From Thalassotalea_H castellviae (GTDB taxonomy: Bacteria > Pseudomonadota > Gammaproteobacteria > Enterobacterales > Alteromonadaceae), in contig NZ_JAVRIF010000014.1 of NCBI RefSeq assembly GCF_031846185.1, forward strand, positions 1 to 63,808: a DNA stretch of 63,808 bases, read 5' to 3'. Under the pieces are notes generated by a model. The model did not search any database. It was not told the origin of the DNA and worked only from the letters and a program-made list of their open reading frames with translations. This document shows, piece after piece, positions 54,601 to 63,647 of the stretch (its first letter is position 1; each line of letters begins with the position of its first letter). Both the position numbers and the translations under genes were made by a program.

Positions 54601-54912
54601 ATGTCACAATTTAACAATGTAACCGTAGACGTAGCTGCCAATGTGTATTTTGACGGTAACGTGACCAGTAGAAAAGTAACATTTGCCGACGGTAGCTTTA
54701 AAACATTAGGTATTATGATGGCGGGTGAATATGAATTTGGCACCGAAGCTGCGGAGTTGATGGAAATAACCGCTGGTGATATTTCCATTTTATTACCCAA
54801 TAGTGACGAATGGTTAGATATTCAAGGTGGCCAGTCTTTTAACGTACCGGCCAATGCAAGCTTTAAGGTTAAAGTGAGATCATTAACTGATTATTGTTGC
54901 TCTTACCTTTAA
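54601..54912 (+). CDS. ppnP: Pyrimidine/purine nucleoside phosphorylase PpnP
   Basis: A 103-aa cupin-fold protein (former DUF1255/YaiE): VTVDVAANVYFDGNVTSRKV, FADGSFKTLGIMMAGEYEF and WLDIQGGQSFNVPANASFKV match PpnP. It phosphorolyses a broad set of nucleosides. Length is that of the family. The ATG follows TTAGGAATTTAAC. It stands alone after the ilvC terminator. Confidence 0.92.
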   Translation: MSQFNNVTVDVAANVYFDGNVTSRKVTFADGSFKTLGIMMAGEYEFGTEAAELMEITAGDISILLPNSDEWLDIQGGQSFNVPANASFKVKVRSLTDYCCSYL

Positions 54913-54988
54913 TCATGAAATTTATATTCGGTGAGAAGCGCTAAATATAGCGATAGATCTCACCGGAATAATGCTGAAAAACCAGAGT

Positions 54989-56827
54989 TTACTCGCTTAC
55001 GACTATATTTCGACCCTCGGCCTTTGCTTGATACAGTAGGTTATCGGCTTGTGCGATTGCCTCATCAAGACTATTTTGTCCCAAACAATTGACCACACCA
55101 ATACTAACCGTTAATTCAATAGGTGAAATTTCCGCTAAATAAGCCTCTTGAATATCCGCCCGTATTTGTTCAGCAATATCATAGGCTGTTGCTTGATTAA
55201 CATGCTTGAGCACCACCAAAAATTCATCACCGCCTAATCTCCCCATAAATGCGTTCTTTGGCAGATTTTCTTGACACTTTTCCACCACCAGCTTGATGGC
55301 TAAGTCACCCGCATAATGTCCCTTAGAATCATTAATCTTTTTAAAATTATCGATATCAAATAACAAAATTGATACTTCAATCTTTTTAAGTCTTACTTCT
55401 TTCAAAGCACGTTCACCTTCTTCAAAAAGGAAGCGGCGATTAAAGACACCCGTTAAATAATCAATTCTTGCATGATGTTTAAAGTACTGTCTCGTTTTAT
55501 AAAGATAAAAACTGAATACCGAAACGGCTAAAAACAAAATCAACGCGAAAACTAAAAACAGGTAAATAGCATGCTTATCAGATTGCGCTTTTTCGATATT
55601 TAAATTTTGTATCTCAATGGTTTTCTCTAAAAGCTTTTTATCTAGCTCAGTGATATTTTGAGAATTTAATAAAGATGTGCTCTGTACGGCATGTTTTATA
55701 AATAAACGTCGTTCATTCTGCTCATGGTCAACTTGCTGATACATTTTCTTGATAGCGGTTAAATAATCACCTTGTTGGTATGCCGCGAAGGCGTTTACCA
55801 AATTTGATTTAATTTGATGCTCAGGAAATTTTGTTTTCAATTGAGATAATAAATCACCGGCTTTGGTTATTTCTCCCAACCGAAAATAATTGGAGATATT
55901 GACTTCATAAGCACTTTTAACAAAATAACGTTCTTGGGTATTTTTCTGCTCTGATAATGCCATCTCATAAGCGTTTACACTTTCCTTAATATCACCTTTG
56001 GCCAAAGCTAAAAATCCAGAGTTATAATGAGCAAAAAATAAGAAATCTTCGAAAGTGTTTTGTTGGTCAGCGAGCAAAAACATTTCATCAACATGCTGTT
56101 TTGCCTTATCAAATTCACGCATATATATCGCGTTATGAGTTAAGGTATGCAACATATTAAACATATCTTGATAATCATTTACCAACGACCACTGGCGATA
56201 AGCATTTAATAAATACTCGTAAGCTTTGGCATATAATTGATTTCGGCCATATATCAAGCCTGAAGCGTTATAAATCATCGCATGAGTGTTAGGTGATAAC
56301 TTATGCTGTTTAGCAAACTTTAACGCTTGGTCTAATAAAGATAAACCTGTTGAAAAATTAGCTTTGTCATTTTGAAAACAAAAAGCATATTGCACATTCG
56401 CTCGCACCTGCATCTCTATAGAAACCGTTTCATCTAAAGTGTTATATGCAAGGGCTCTATCTGGGCAATACTGTTTAGTATCGTAAGTTTGTAAATAAGT
56501 AATATAAGAACGCTCAATCAAAGCCTTAATATAAAGCTCACGATGTGTGTTAATTGCTGATTCCAGTACTGTAACGGCATGACTATAAACGTTAAATGCT
56601 TCATCTAATTTACTATTTTCCTCTAAAGCTAATCCCAGAGATAACCAATATTCAGCTTTAATAGATAAGTCTTGATCTAGATATATATTTTCATTGTCTT
56701 GCAAATAAGCCAATCGGGTTTGAGCATTTTCTAAGCCAGCGAGAGTTTCTTTTAATCGCTCATCTTCAGTGGCATGGAGCTTACTGATGAAAACGAAAAA
56801 TATAAAGGAGATGAATACTACTTTCAT
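54989..56827 (-). CDS. Exported TPR sensor diguanylate cyclase
   Basis: A 612-aa protein. Signal peptide (1-19, ...FISKLHA), then TPR-like repeats to about residue 400 in the periplasm, a coiled coil, one transmembrane helix near 422-443 (AIYLFLVFALILFLAVSVF), and a GGDEF domain from DYLTGVFNRRF. The motif is canonical GGDEF at 532-536; no RxxD I-site precedes it. The architecture is the same TPR-TM-GGDEF plan as the degenerate protein at 11548-13413, but with an intact active site. Monocistronic, convergent with ppnP. Confidence 0.9.
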   Translation of the reverse strand: MKVVFISFIFFVFISKLHATEDERLKETLAGLENAQTRLAYLQDNENIYLDQDLSIKAEYWLSLGLALEENSKLDEAFNVYSHAVTVLESAINTHRELYIKALIERSYITYLQTYDTKQYCPDRALAYNTLDETVSIEMQVRANVQYAFCFQNDKANFSTGLSLLDQALKFAKQHKLSPNTHAMIYNASGLIYGRNQLYAKAYEYLLNAYRQWSLVNDYQDMFNMLHTLTHNAIYMREFDKAKQHVDEMFLLADQQNTFEDFLFFAHYNSGFLALAKGDIKESVNAYEMALSEQKNTQERYFVKSAYEVNISNYFRLGEITKAGDLLSQLKTKFPEHQIKSNLVNAFAAYQQGDYLTAIKKMYQQVDHEQNERRLFIKHAVQSTSLLNSQNITELDKKLLEKTIEIQNLNIEKAQSDKHAIYLFLVFALILFLAVSVFSFYLYKTRQYFKHHARIDYLTGVFNRRFLFEEGERALKEVRLKKIEVSILLFDIDNFKKINDSKGHYAGDLAIKLVVEKCQENLPKNAFMGRLGGDEFLVVLKHVNQATAYDIAEQIRADIQEAYLAEISPIELTVSIGVVNCLGQNSLDEAIAQADNLLYQAKAEGRNIVVSE

Positions 56828-57079
56828 TTATTCTCCAACAATTTAATTAAATTAATAATAACCATACCACTGTAATCATTATTCTTTTCTTCACGGTACG
56901 AAAACGTTACTTACAATAGCTATTGTCTAAATCAATATTTTTCTATACAAGTGCTTATAGATGTTAACAAATAATCAAATCCATGACAGAGAAATTGTAC
57001 AAATTAACCAATTCGCTGTGACGAGAGTACCTCATTAAGTTATGATCATCATCCTAAAATAACGGATTAAATAAATATC

Positions 57080-57475
57080 ATGAAATTAACCAAAACGACG
57101 CAAAAACTTGATAATAATATCTGTAAGGCATTAACCATTGCTTGCGAAAACTCATTACATAAAATTGCAGGTTTTAGTTGGTTAACGCATCGAGCAAATT
57201 ATACAAATTTCCCCGCCAGCCTCATTGTTACTTGTGTGTTTGAAACTGAAAATGATATTGAAGAAATGAAAGCAAAAAACCTCGCGACAGCCTTTCAGCA
57301 AGATATTCAAAAGCAATTACTTAAAATTGGCGTTATCGTAAAAAATGTTAATCAGTGTATTCATTTTGACAGTGAAGAAGCTTGCGAAAAACATCACCAA
57401 GGACAATGGAGCGAGCGATTAAAATTAAAGACCACCAAACAAAAGCCTAATATTAATAATCGTCGTATGCATTAA
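57080..57475 (+). CDS. Small conserved protein of unknown function
   Basis: A 131-aa protein; similar proteins are sometimes labelled Fis-family regulators in related genomes, but no helix-turn-helix is visible here. Recognisable elements are LDNNICKALTIACENSLHKIAGFSWLTH in the first third and HFDSEEACEKHHQGQWSERLK near the end, which I recall as conserved in marine gammaproteobacteria. The C-terminal tail is basic and disordered. Cytosolic. No operon partner. Confidence 0.65.
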   Translation: MKLTKTTQKLDNNICKALTIACENSLHKIAGFSWLTHRANYTNFPASLIVTCVFETENDIEEMKAKNLATAFQQDIQKQLLKIGVIVKNVNQCIHFDSEEACEKHHQGQWSERLKLKTTKQKPNINNRRMH

Positions 57476-57582
57476 TTGTTGAGAATTGATCAGAAAAAAC
57501 ACATGAAAACAGCCAATAAATATTGTATGTATTTTGCTGGGTTACGTTAAATATTGGCGTGCAATGTTAATGTAAATATTCG

Positions 57583-58056
57583 TTATAATTTTTTACCGAG
57601 TCTTTTTTCAATTTGTTTCTTTTCCCAGTCTGCCCCAAAAAAAGTAAACACTTCGAAAACACTCAAGCCGTGAGACAAAACACCAATGCCCCACCCAAAA
57701 GCAACCCACCATGCCCAAATGTAGCCGGGACTAATAAAATAATTAATCACAAACAAAAGTATTATCACAACCGAGTAGTTTATTAGGTGTGTGTAAAAAC
57801 TTTTAATATCTTTAACGTGTTCAATAACTTCAATTTCATGATCACTAAGCTGCTCTGTTTTTGTCGGTGTCATAGTATTTCCCTCTTGTAGTTCAGATAA
57901 TGGAATATCAAAAACAGCCGCTAAAGATTTTAATGATTCTAATCCTGCATTTTGTCCTCGTTCAATGCGTTGAATAGTTCGGATACTTAAGCCACTAAAC
58001 TGTGAAAGTTGCTCTTGTGACCAACCATGTTTCAACCTTAATTTACGAACGATCAT
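57583..58056 (-). CDS. XRE-type HTH protein with C-terminal 2TM domain
   Basis: A 157-aa membrane-anchored regulator: HTH_3 domain at residues 4-57 (LRLKHGWSQEQLSQFSGLSIRTIQRIERGQNAG has the WSQEQLS...IQRIERG pattern), then a linker and two transmembrane helices at about 95-115 and 118-140 ending in a charged tail (EKKQIEKRLGKK), the 2TM-domain pattern. Members are thought to couple membrane or envelope state to transcription, though targets are unknown. Monocistronic. Confidence 0.88.
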   Translation of the reverse strand: MIVRKLRLKHGWSQEQLSQFSGLSIRTIQRIERGQNAGLESLKSLAAVFDIPLSELQEGNTMTPTKTEQLSDHEIEVIEHVKDIKSFYTHLINYSVVIILLFVINYFISPGYIWAWWVAFGWGIGVLSHGLSVFEVFTFFGADWEKKQIEKRLGKKL

Positions 58057-58428
58057 TTTTTATCCTTAACCAGTTGTTCTACATTTACTATGAACAAATT
58101 TAATTCTATTTGTTACGTCACGAAGGCGACAAACACATGACACCCCAATAAAAATAAGGCATTCAAACGGAAGATGTTACCGCCACACAATCTAGATTAA
58201 TAGAAAATCAGCAGTTTAACTATTAATAATTGCCATAATAGCTTTACATTTACTCTCGATGATAACGCATGATTATCATTACATGGGATGACACCAGCGA
58301 GAAAAATGATAAAGTATCTCCAAATCGTCGTAAGAAATTAAAACCTTGATTTTAGTTTCATCAATCAGCAACGCAGAAATATCAACAATACAATGACAAC
58401 TTGCTAATCAAATAATCCAAGGAACAAA
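58057..58428. other. 372-base intergenic region with a Fur-like palindrome
   Basis: No established gene. TGATTATCAT with flanking bases near 58268-58282 resembles half to two thirds of a Fur box (about 12 of 19 consensus positions, by eye), 145 bases before the next gene. A 25-codon ORF from ATG 58269 to 58346 lacks a ribosome site and is not annotated as a gene. The remainder is AT-rich and featureless. Confidence 0.3.
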
Positions 58429-58749
58429 ATGAGTACTAAGAATTTTGCTGACTTACAGCGCATGGTCATGATTTCAAATGAAGAGTTTTTACTTGATAAC
58501 CCGCAAAGTAAAACAGAAGTAGGATTACAAACCGCCATGCGAGAAGAGGGTTTTATGGCTGACGGAGTCGTTATTGATCAACCTTCAACATCAAAAAGAA
58601 TCGTTTTTCATATGCATGACAATCACCCAGGTGTTGTAGGTTATGCGTCGGGTTATTCTGATCGCGCCAGCAACACTGAAATGCAATCGATTGAATTAGA
58701 TAAAGTCAGCATTGCATTTATCAAAGAGCAAATGAAAAACCACTTCTAA
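58429..58749 (+). CDS. Small uncharacterised protein (106 aa)
   Basis: Not recognised. A soluble, acidic-leaning protein without signal peptide or membrane segment. It has a His/Asp-rich stretch VFHMHDNHPGVVGYASGYSD near residues 63-82 that could bind metal or be part of an active site, which is speculation. CCAAGGAAC precedes the ATG, a good ribosome site, supporting a real gene. A weak Fur-like palindrome lies 145 bases upstream. Confidence 0.7.
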   Translation: MSTKNFADLQRMVMISNEEFLLDNPQSKTEVGLQTAMREEGFMADGVVIDQPSTSKRIVFHMHDNHPGVVGYASGYSDRASNTEMQSIELDKVSIAFIKEQMKNHF

Positions 58750-58864
58750 TTTAAGCTGTATGTCACTGAAGTAGTGTATCGACATTAAAAATGTGCAGTC
58801 AATCAAGATGATTGCTGCACGTTTTGATAAAAAGTAATAGCTGTTTAACTTGATGAAGTTAAAG

Positions 58865-59731
58865 CTAAACTAATGCTTTTGCCAAAAAATCCACCAACAA
58901 CCTAATTTTTGGTGATAAATGGCGATTTTGAGGATAAACCGCCCAAACGCCTTCATCAGCAACTCGAAAGTTATCTAAAAACGAAATTAGTTCACCCGTT
59001 TGTAAATAATTTTCAACATAATAATCAGGTAATTGTACGATCCCCAAGCCTTTTAAGGCGGCATCAACTAAGCCTGGTCCACTATTGTATCTTAATCGGC
59101 CATTCACACGCAGATTACGCTCTTTGCCTGATTCGTTAAAACGCCAATAATCAATAGTACCTAATAAACAGTTGTGTTTTGTCAGCTCTGATAATGTATG
59201 AGGAATACCAAATTGCTGCAAATACTTAGGTGATGCACAAACATAGTTTGTTCTCTTACTGAGCTTTTTTGCCATCATAGAAGAGTCACTTAACTTACCA
59301 AGGCGAATGGCTAAATCGTAACTTTCTTCCACGAGATCAACCTGTTGATTACTCAAATATGCGGTTATTTCTACATCGCGATATTGCAACATAAAATCAT
59401 TTAATAAAGGCAATATTTGCTGTTCGCCATAAGTCACTGGAGCGGAAAGTTTTATTTTACCTTGTGGTTTAGATTGTAAATTTGTGATGGCTCGTTCTGC
59501 TTCAGCTAACCCATCAAGCACACTACGACAATGCTGATAAAAAACACGCCCTTCTTCGGTTAATGAGACTTTACGCGTTGTTCTATAAAAGAGTTTTATA
59601 TTCAGCCGCTTTTCTAATGCGCTTATTTGGCGACTGACTTGTGCGGTAGAAATTGCCATTTTTTTCGAAGCTTGCGTGAAGCTTTCATTTTCGGCCACGT
59701 AAACAAATTCACTAATGCCTTCCCACTGCAT
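58865..59731 (-). CDS. LysR-family regulator divergent from frmA
   Basis: A 288-aa LysR regulator of the CrgA-like group: HTH at residues 5-62 (FVYVAENESFTQASKKMAISTAQVSRQISALE) and the inducer-binding domain opening GKIKLSAPVTYGEQQILPLL. Its divergent position suggests control of frmA-fghA, where a LysR gene is a common neighbour in gammaproteobacteria outside E. coli. The start matches the family (MQWEGISEFVYVAENES). Confidence 0.9.
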   Translation of the reverse strand: MQWEGISEFVYVAENESFTQASKKMAISTAQVSRQISALEKRLNIKLFYRTTRKVSLTEEGRVFYQHCRSVLDGLAEAERAITNLQSKPQGKIKLSAPVTYGEQQILPLLNDFMLQYRDVEITAYLSNQQVDLVEESYDLAIRLGKLSDSSMMAKKLSKRTNYVCASPKYLQQFGIPHTLSELTKHNCLLGTIDYWRFNESGKERNLRVNGRLRYNSGPGLVDAALKGLGIVQLPDYYVENYLQTGELISFLDNFRVADEGVWAVYPQNRHLSPKIRLLVDFLAKALV

Positions 59732-60104
59732 AGATTATTACCTATATGTAAAAGTTATTTGCATAAACACTATATTATCATTAATTGAGAAAAAGTTATG
59801 ATGACTGCAAGTAATAAATTTTAATCTAAAATCACGACAGAACTTTTGTCGTGTTACGACTATATTTAACAAAGAATCTTTAACGGCTATTGGCAACAGT
59901 AAACATGCATGAACAGGTATCAATAAATAAGTGAGCACAAAACTTTGCCATGTCGTTTCAAACTAAAAAAATTTACAAACAGTACTCAATAAGCCGAATA
60001 ACAAGTTAAATTGTTACAAAGCAATGTCATTAATAACCATAAAACACAGTTGGTATTTATTTTTTACCAATTATTTATGATGAAAAGCACAAGTGAGAAT
60101 TTAC
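59732..60104. promoter_or_regulatory. Divergent control region of the LysR gene and frmA
   Basis: A 373-base AT-rich region. The clearest element is a perfect 7-7-7 inverted repeat at 59833-59853, CACGACA-GAACTTT-TGTCGTG, a plausible regulator site or hairpin. No gene is seen. Confidence 0.5.
59833..59853. repeat. Perfect inverted repeat 7-7-7
   Basis: CACGACA and TGTCGTG are exact complements separated by seven bases, in the LysR/frmA divergent region, 100 bases from the LysR start and 250 from frmA. Confidence 0.6.
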
Positions 60105-61235
60105 ATGACTGACCAATTTATTAAATCAAAAGCCGCAATAGCTTGGGGTCCAAAACAAGCATTATCAATTGAAGAAGTAGACGTAATGCTCCCCAAAAAA
60201 GGCGAAGTGTTAGTGAAAGTGATAGCTTCGGGGGTTTGCCATACCGACGCTTTTACATTATCAGGTGAAGATCCTGAAGGTATCTTTCCAGCCATTTTAG
60301 GTCACGAAGGTGGTGGTATTGTTGAGCAAGTGGGTGAAGGAGTTACTAGCGTACAAGTGGGTGATCATGTGATCCCTTTATACACACCTGAGTGTGGCGA
60401 ATGTAAGTTTTGTTTATCTGGCAAAACTAATTTATGTCAAAAAATTCGCGAAACCCAAGGTAAAGGCTTAATGCCCGACGGCACGACTCGTTTTTATAAA
60501 GACGGTCAGCCAATTTATCATTATATGGGCTGTTCTACGTTCTCAGAATATACCGTATTGCCTGAGATATCATTAGCGAAAGTTAATAAAGAAGCGCCAT
60601 TAGAAGAAGTTTGTTTACTGGGCTGTGGCGTTACAACAGGAATGGGTGCGGTAATGAATACCGCCAAAGTTGAAGAAGGGGCAACAGTCGCTATCTTCGG
60701 TTTAGGAGGTATTGGTTTATCTGCAGTTATCGGAGCAACAATGGCAAAAGCTAGCCGAATTATTGCTATTGATATTAACGAAAGTAAGTTTGATCTAGCG
60801 AAAAAATTAGGCGCAACCGACTGTATTAACCCAAGAAACTTCGACAAACCAATTCAGGATGTCATTGTTGAACTAACCGACGGTGGAGTTGATTACTCAT
60901 TTGAATGTGTCGGCAACGTAAACTTGATGCGTTCGGCATTAGAATGCTGCCATAAAGGGTGGGGCGAATCTGTTATTATTGGCGTAGCAGGTGCTGGACA
61001 AGAAATATCTACCCGACCTTTTCAATTAATAACAGGGCGTGTGTGGCGCGGCACCGCATTTGGTGGTGTAAAAGGCCGTACCGAATTACCTGATTATGTT
61101 GAACGATATTTAGCGGGTGAATTCAAATTAAGTGATTTTATTACCCATACAATGCCATTAGAAGATATAAACGAATCGTTTGATTTAATGCATAAAGGCG
61201 AGAGTATCCGCACGGTTATTCATTTTGGCAAATAA
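60105..61235 (+). CDS. frmA: S-(hydroxymethyl)glutathione dehydrogenase / class III alcohol dehydrogenase FrmA
   Basis: A 376-aa zinc dehydrogenase that oxidises S-hydroxymethylglutathione (from formaldehyde plus glutathione) to S-formylglutathione with NAD+; it also reduces S-nitrosoglutathione. Catalytic zinc Cys in GVCHTDAFTLSG, structural zinc C-x2-C-x2-C-x7-C in CGECKFCLSGKTNLC, the NAD site GLGGIGLSAV. Start ATG 60105 (MTDQFIKSKAA) is chosen over GTG 60093 by family alignment. Co-transcribed with fghA 65 bases downstream. Confidence 0.96.
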   Translation: MTDQFIKSKAAIAWGPKQALSIEEVDVMLPKKGEVLVKVIASGVCHTDAFTLSGEDPEGIFPAILGHEGGGIVEQVGEGVTSVQVGDHVIPLYTPECGECKFCLSGKTNLCQKIRETQGKGLMPDGTTRFYKDGQPIYHYMGCSTFSEYTVLPEISLAKVNKEAPLEEVCLLGCGVTTGMGAVMNTAKVEEGATVAIFGLGGIGLSAVIGATMAKASRIIAIDINESKFDLAKKLGATDCINPRNFDKPIQDVIVELTDGGVDYSFECVGNVNLMRSALECCHKGWGESVIIGVAGAGQEISTRPFQLITGRVWRGTAFGGVKGRTELPDYVERYLAGEFKLSDFITHTMPLEDINESFDLMHKGESIRTVIHFGK

Positions 61236-61300
61236 TTTAGCGCCAGCTTTAGCCGGTTAAAAATTTTAGTAACAACGAGCAAGATGAATAAGGAATACAC

Positions 61301-62152
61301 ATGACAACTGAACAGTTGATCGAAAATGTTAGTGCAAATAAGGTATTTGCTGGCTGGCAAAAACAATATCGCCATCAATCACATGCCTTAAATTGCGCCA
61401 TGCAGTTTGCCATTTACTTACCGCCGCAGGTTTCTAATGGTGAAAAAGTACCCGTTTTATATTGGTTGTCAGGGCTAACTTGTACCGATGAAAACTTTAT
61501 GCAAAAAGCAGGTGCTTTTCGCGTAGCCGCTGAATTAGGCATTGCCATTGTTGCACCAGATACAAGTCCGCGCGGTGAGAATGTTGCAGATGATGACAAT
61601 TATGATTTAGGACAAGGCGCAGGCTTTTACGTAAATGCCACACAAGCTCCCTGGAATCGTCATTTTCAAATGTATGATTACGTTGTGAATGAATTACCGG
61701 CGATCGTTGAAGCCTCTTTTCCGGTCACCAATAAACGGGCAATCAGTGGTCATTCAATGGGAGGCCACGGCGCCCTAACCATTGCTATGTTAAACCCCGA
61801 ACGCTATTGTTCAATGTCAGCATTTAGTCCTATTTGCAACCCAATTAACGCACCTTGGGGGAAAAAAGCCTTTACCGCTTACTTAGGCAAAGACCAATCA
61901 ACTTGGAAAAAACATGATGCGAGTGAATTAATGCGACAAGCCACTCGCTTTGTGCCAGCAAAAGTTGATCAAGGGGCTGCCGATGATTTTTTAACCGAAC
62001 AACTTAAGCCAGAAACGTTAGAGGCTGCGGCAATCGTTAACAATTATCCGCTAGAATTAGTGCTGCATGACGGTTACGACCACAGTTACTACTTTATCGC
62101 TTCGATGATAGAAGAACATCTACGTTTTCACGCTGCATACCTACAAAAATAA
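61301..62152 (+). CDS. fghA: S-formylglutathione hydrolase FghA
   Basis: A 283-aa alpha/beta hydrolase of the esterase-D type that hydrolyses S-formylglutathione to formate and glutathione. Nucleophile elbow SGHSMGGHGALTIA near residue 148, oxyanion region VLYWLSGLTCTDENF, catalytic His in LHDGYDHSYYFI near 258. Length matches the family. Second gene of the frmA-fghA unit, preceded by AAGGAATACAC. Confidence 0.96.
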   Translation: MTTEQLIENVSANKVFAGWQKQYRHQSHALNCAMQFAIYLPPQVSNGEKVPVLYWLSGLTCTDENFMQKAGAFRVAAELGIAIVAPDTSPRGENVADDDNYDLGQGAGFYVNATQAPWNRHFQMYDYVVNELPAIVEASFPVTNKRAISGHSMGGHGALTIAMLNPERYCSMSAFSPICNPINAPWGKKAFTAYLGKDQSTWKKHDASELMRQATRFVPAKVDQGAADDFLTEQLKPETLEAAAIVNNYPLELVLHDGYDHSYYFIASMIEEHLRFHAAYLQK

Positions 62153-62283
62153 GCTAAAGCCGCCGTTTAGTTCAAAATTAACGGCGGTTGAAATGCCTTA
62201 TTTTCGTTTAGTTTCACGCATTACTTCATTCATCAAAGCGAATAAATCGTCGCTAGTACTGTTAAGTGTATTTACGAATCGAT

Positions 62284-63159
62284 TTAGTTTTCTTTATCTT
62301 TTAACTCAGAATTTTTTAACCACTTTTTCTTTAGCCATTTCCAACCATAAACGAATGGTAGAAACAGAATAAACCAGAACTTTTTAGCAAAAATAACTGC
62401 CGCAGCGAGTACTCCAGCTTTTGCTGCAGCTTTGCCAGTGGCAAGCTTATAAACTAATGCACCAACACCAGCAGCCGCTATGCCATCTTGCCCCGGAATA
62501 TAATCTGCGTAGCGAAAGCCTTCACTATAATAATAATTTTCAAGTATTGGTTTAAGTGCAACTTCAGAGCTAGTAAATTGATCGGGTGAGCCTATCCACA
62601 ATATTTCTGTATATCCTTCGCGCCCAAGCTTTAATGCTTTAGCATTAATAAAACCATTATTCTCTGAATCATGACCCGAAATAGCCCAATATACCGTGTT
62701 ATTTTCCTTGTCTAAAAAAGGCTCTTGCGCCCATGCGTCAACAAAAATATCTAAATACCCATCACCACGCAATTTATTAGTTTCAATAGTGCCTTCTTTA
62801 ATCTCCTCTAACATCTGATCTTTATCAATATTATCAGCCCAATCATCTTGAGTTAAATAGCCAATTTTATTGATGGTATAGATCACTTGAGAATCAGCTT
62901 CTGGGCCTTGTATTCTAAGAATTGCTGCATCAGGTTGATAGTTTTTGTGTCCTTGCGTAATAAACATATATTTACTAGCTTCCTCTCCAATAACTAAAAA
63001 GTCATTTTCAGTGGTGGTCACTGTCGCTTGATCATTAGCTATTGAATAGGATCTAGGTTCTTGCTGCCAGTTAAGGGCTTGTAGTTTGGCAATGATCTCT
63101 TCTTGATTAGCGCTTGCCTGCACTAAGTAAATAGAAAGTAAAAATGTAAGTATTTTCAT
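62284..63159 (-). CDS. DUF2167-like exported membrane protein
   Basis: A 291-aa protein with a signal peptide (1-16) and a C-terminal membrane segment near 250-270 (AKKFWFILFLPFVYGWKW) followed by a Lys-rich tail. The segment YADYIPGQDGIAAAGVGALVYKLATGKAAAKAG matches the C-terminal signature I know for DUF2167 (YADF-PG-D-AA-G-ALV). The middle has NTVYWAISG and an acidic, aromatic-rich periplasmic body. No function is known. Downstream, 62153-62283 is featureless apart from a small AACGGCGG/CCGCCGTT hairpin at the fghA end. Confidence 0.7.
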   Translation of the reverse strand: MKILTFLLSIYLVQASANQEEIIAKLQALNWQQEPRSYSIANDQATVTTTENDFLVIGEEASKYMFITQGHKNYQPDAAILRIQGPEADSQVIYTINKIGYLTQDDWADNIDKDQMLEEIKEGTIETNKLRGDGYLDIFVDAWAQEPFLDKENNTVYWAISGHDSENNGFINAKALKLGREGYTEILWIGSPDQFTSSEVALKPILENYYYSEGFRYADYIPGQDGIAAAGVGALVYKLATGKAAAKAGVLAAAVIFAKKFWFILFLPFVYGWKWLKKKWLKNSELKDKEN

Positions 63160-63257
63160 AACAATCCTTTGTTTATGTTATTTGTTTATAATATTGAACG
63201 AAGCGAATATAGCCAACGGTAAATTTTGTCCTTGTTTAATTTTTTGTTCTGTTTTGA

Positions 63258-63647
63258 TTACCCCATTCGCTTAACTTCAGATGAAATTTTAACTTTAACG
63301 GGTATTTTATTAAGGTTAGTTTCAGAAGGCTTATACTGTTGCTTTGGCATTTTATCTAGAAGTTTTTGAGTTATCCACCCATCAGGAATAGAGTTGATTA
63401 GTTCTTTACTAACTTCAGTACCGTTGGAATCAATAGTAATAAAGTAAGACGCTTTTCCTGCTCCTTTTGGCAACCAGTCAGGGCGACCAGATAACATTAT
63501 GACTTTGGAAGAGTCATATTTCCAATATTGACTTAATTCAGAGGAATCGATCTCTACGGTTTCTCCAATAAAGGTTGGGCCTTTCGTGGCGCTACATCCA
63601 ACTAACCAAACCGTAAGTAAAATTACTAATAAAATAAATTTATCCAT
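63258..63647 (-). CDS. Small lipoprotein with TonB C-terminal-like fold
   Basis: A 129-aa lipoprotein: signal peptide MDKFILLVILLTVWLVGC with lipobox Cys at 18, preceded by a well-placed AAGGATGAG. The C-terminal 75 residues (ending ...VKVKISSEVK) have the spacing P-W-P---A-G-A-YFITID-NG-V...I-----KMPKQQYKP that resembles TonB C-terminal domains, though no TonB box or proline-rich linker is present. A homology search would be needed for a family name. The frame opens upstream to 63746; this start is favoured by ribosome site and lipobox. Confidence 0.65.
   Translation of the reverse strand: MDKFILLVILLTVWLVGCSATKGPTFIGETVEIDSSELSQYWKYDSSKVIMLSGRPDWLPKGAGKASYFITIDSNGTEVSKELINSIPDGWITQKLLDKMPKQQYKPSETNLNKIPVKVKISSEVKRMG

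Noticed and set aside
58269..58346. 25-codon ORF (MIITWDDTSEKNDK...)
   Set aside because: No ribosome site, overlaps the Fur-like palindrome, very short; composition not distinctive enough to call a gene.
59738..59938. 66-codon minus-strand frame in the LysR-frmA gap
   Set aside because: No ribosome site and no coding-like pattern; the region is better explained as regulatory.
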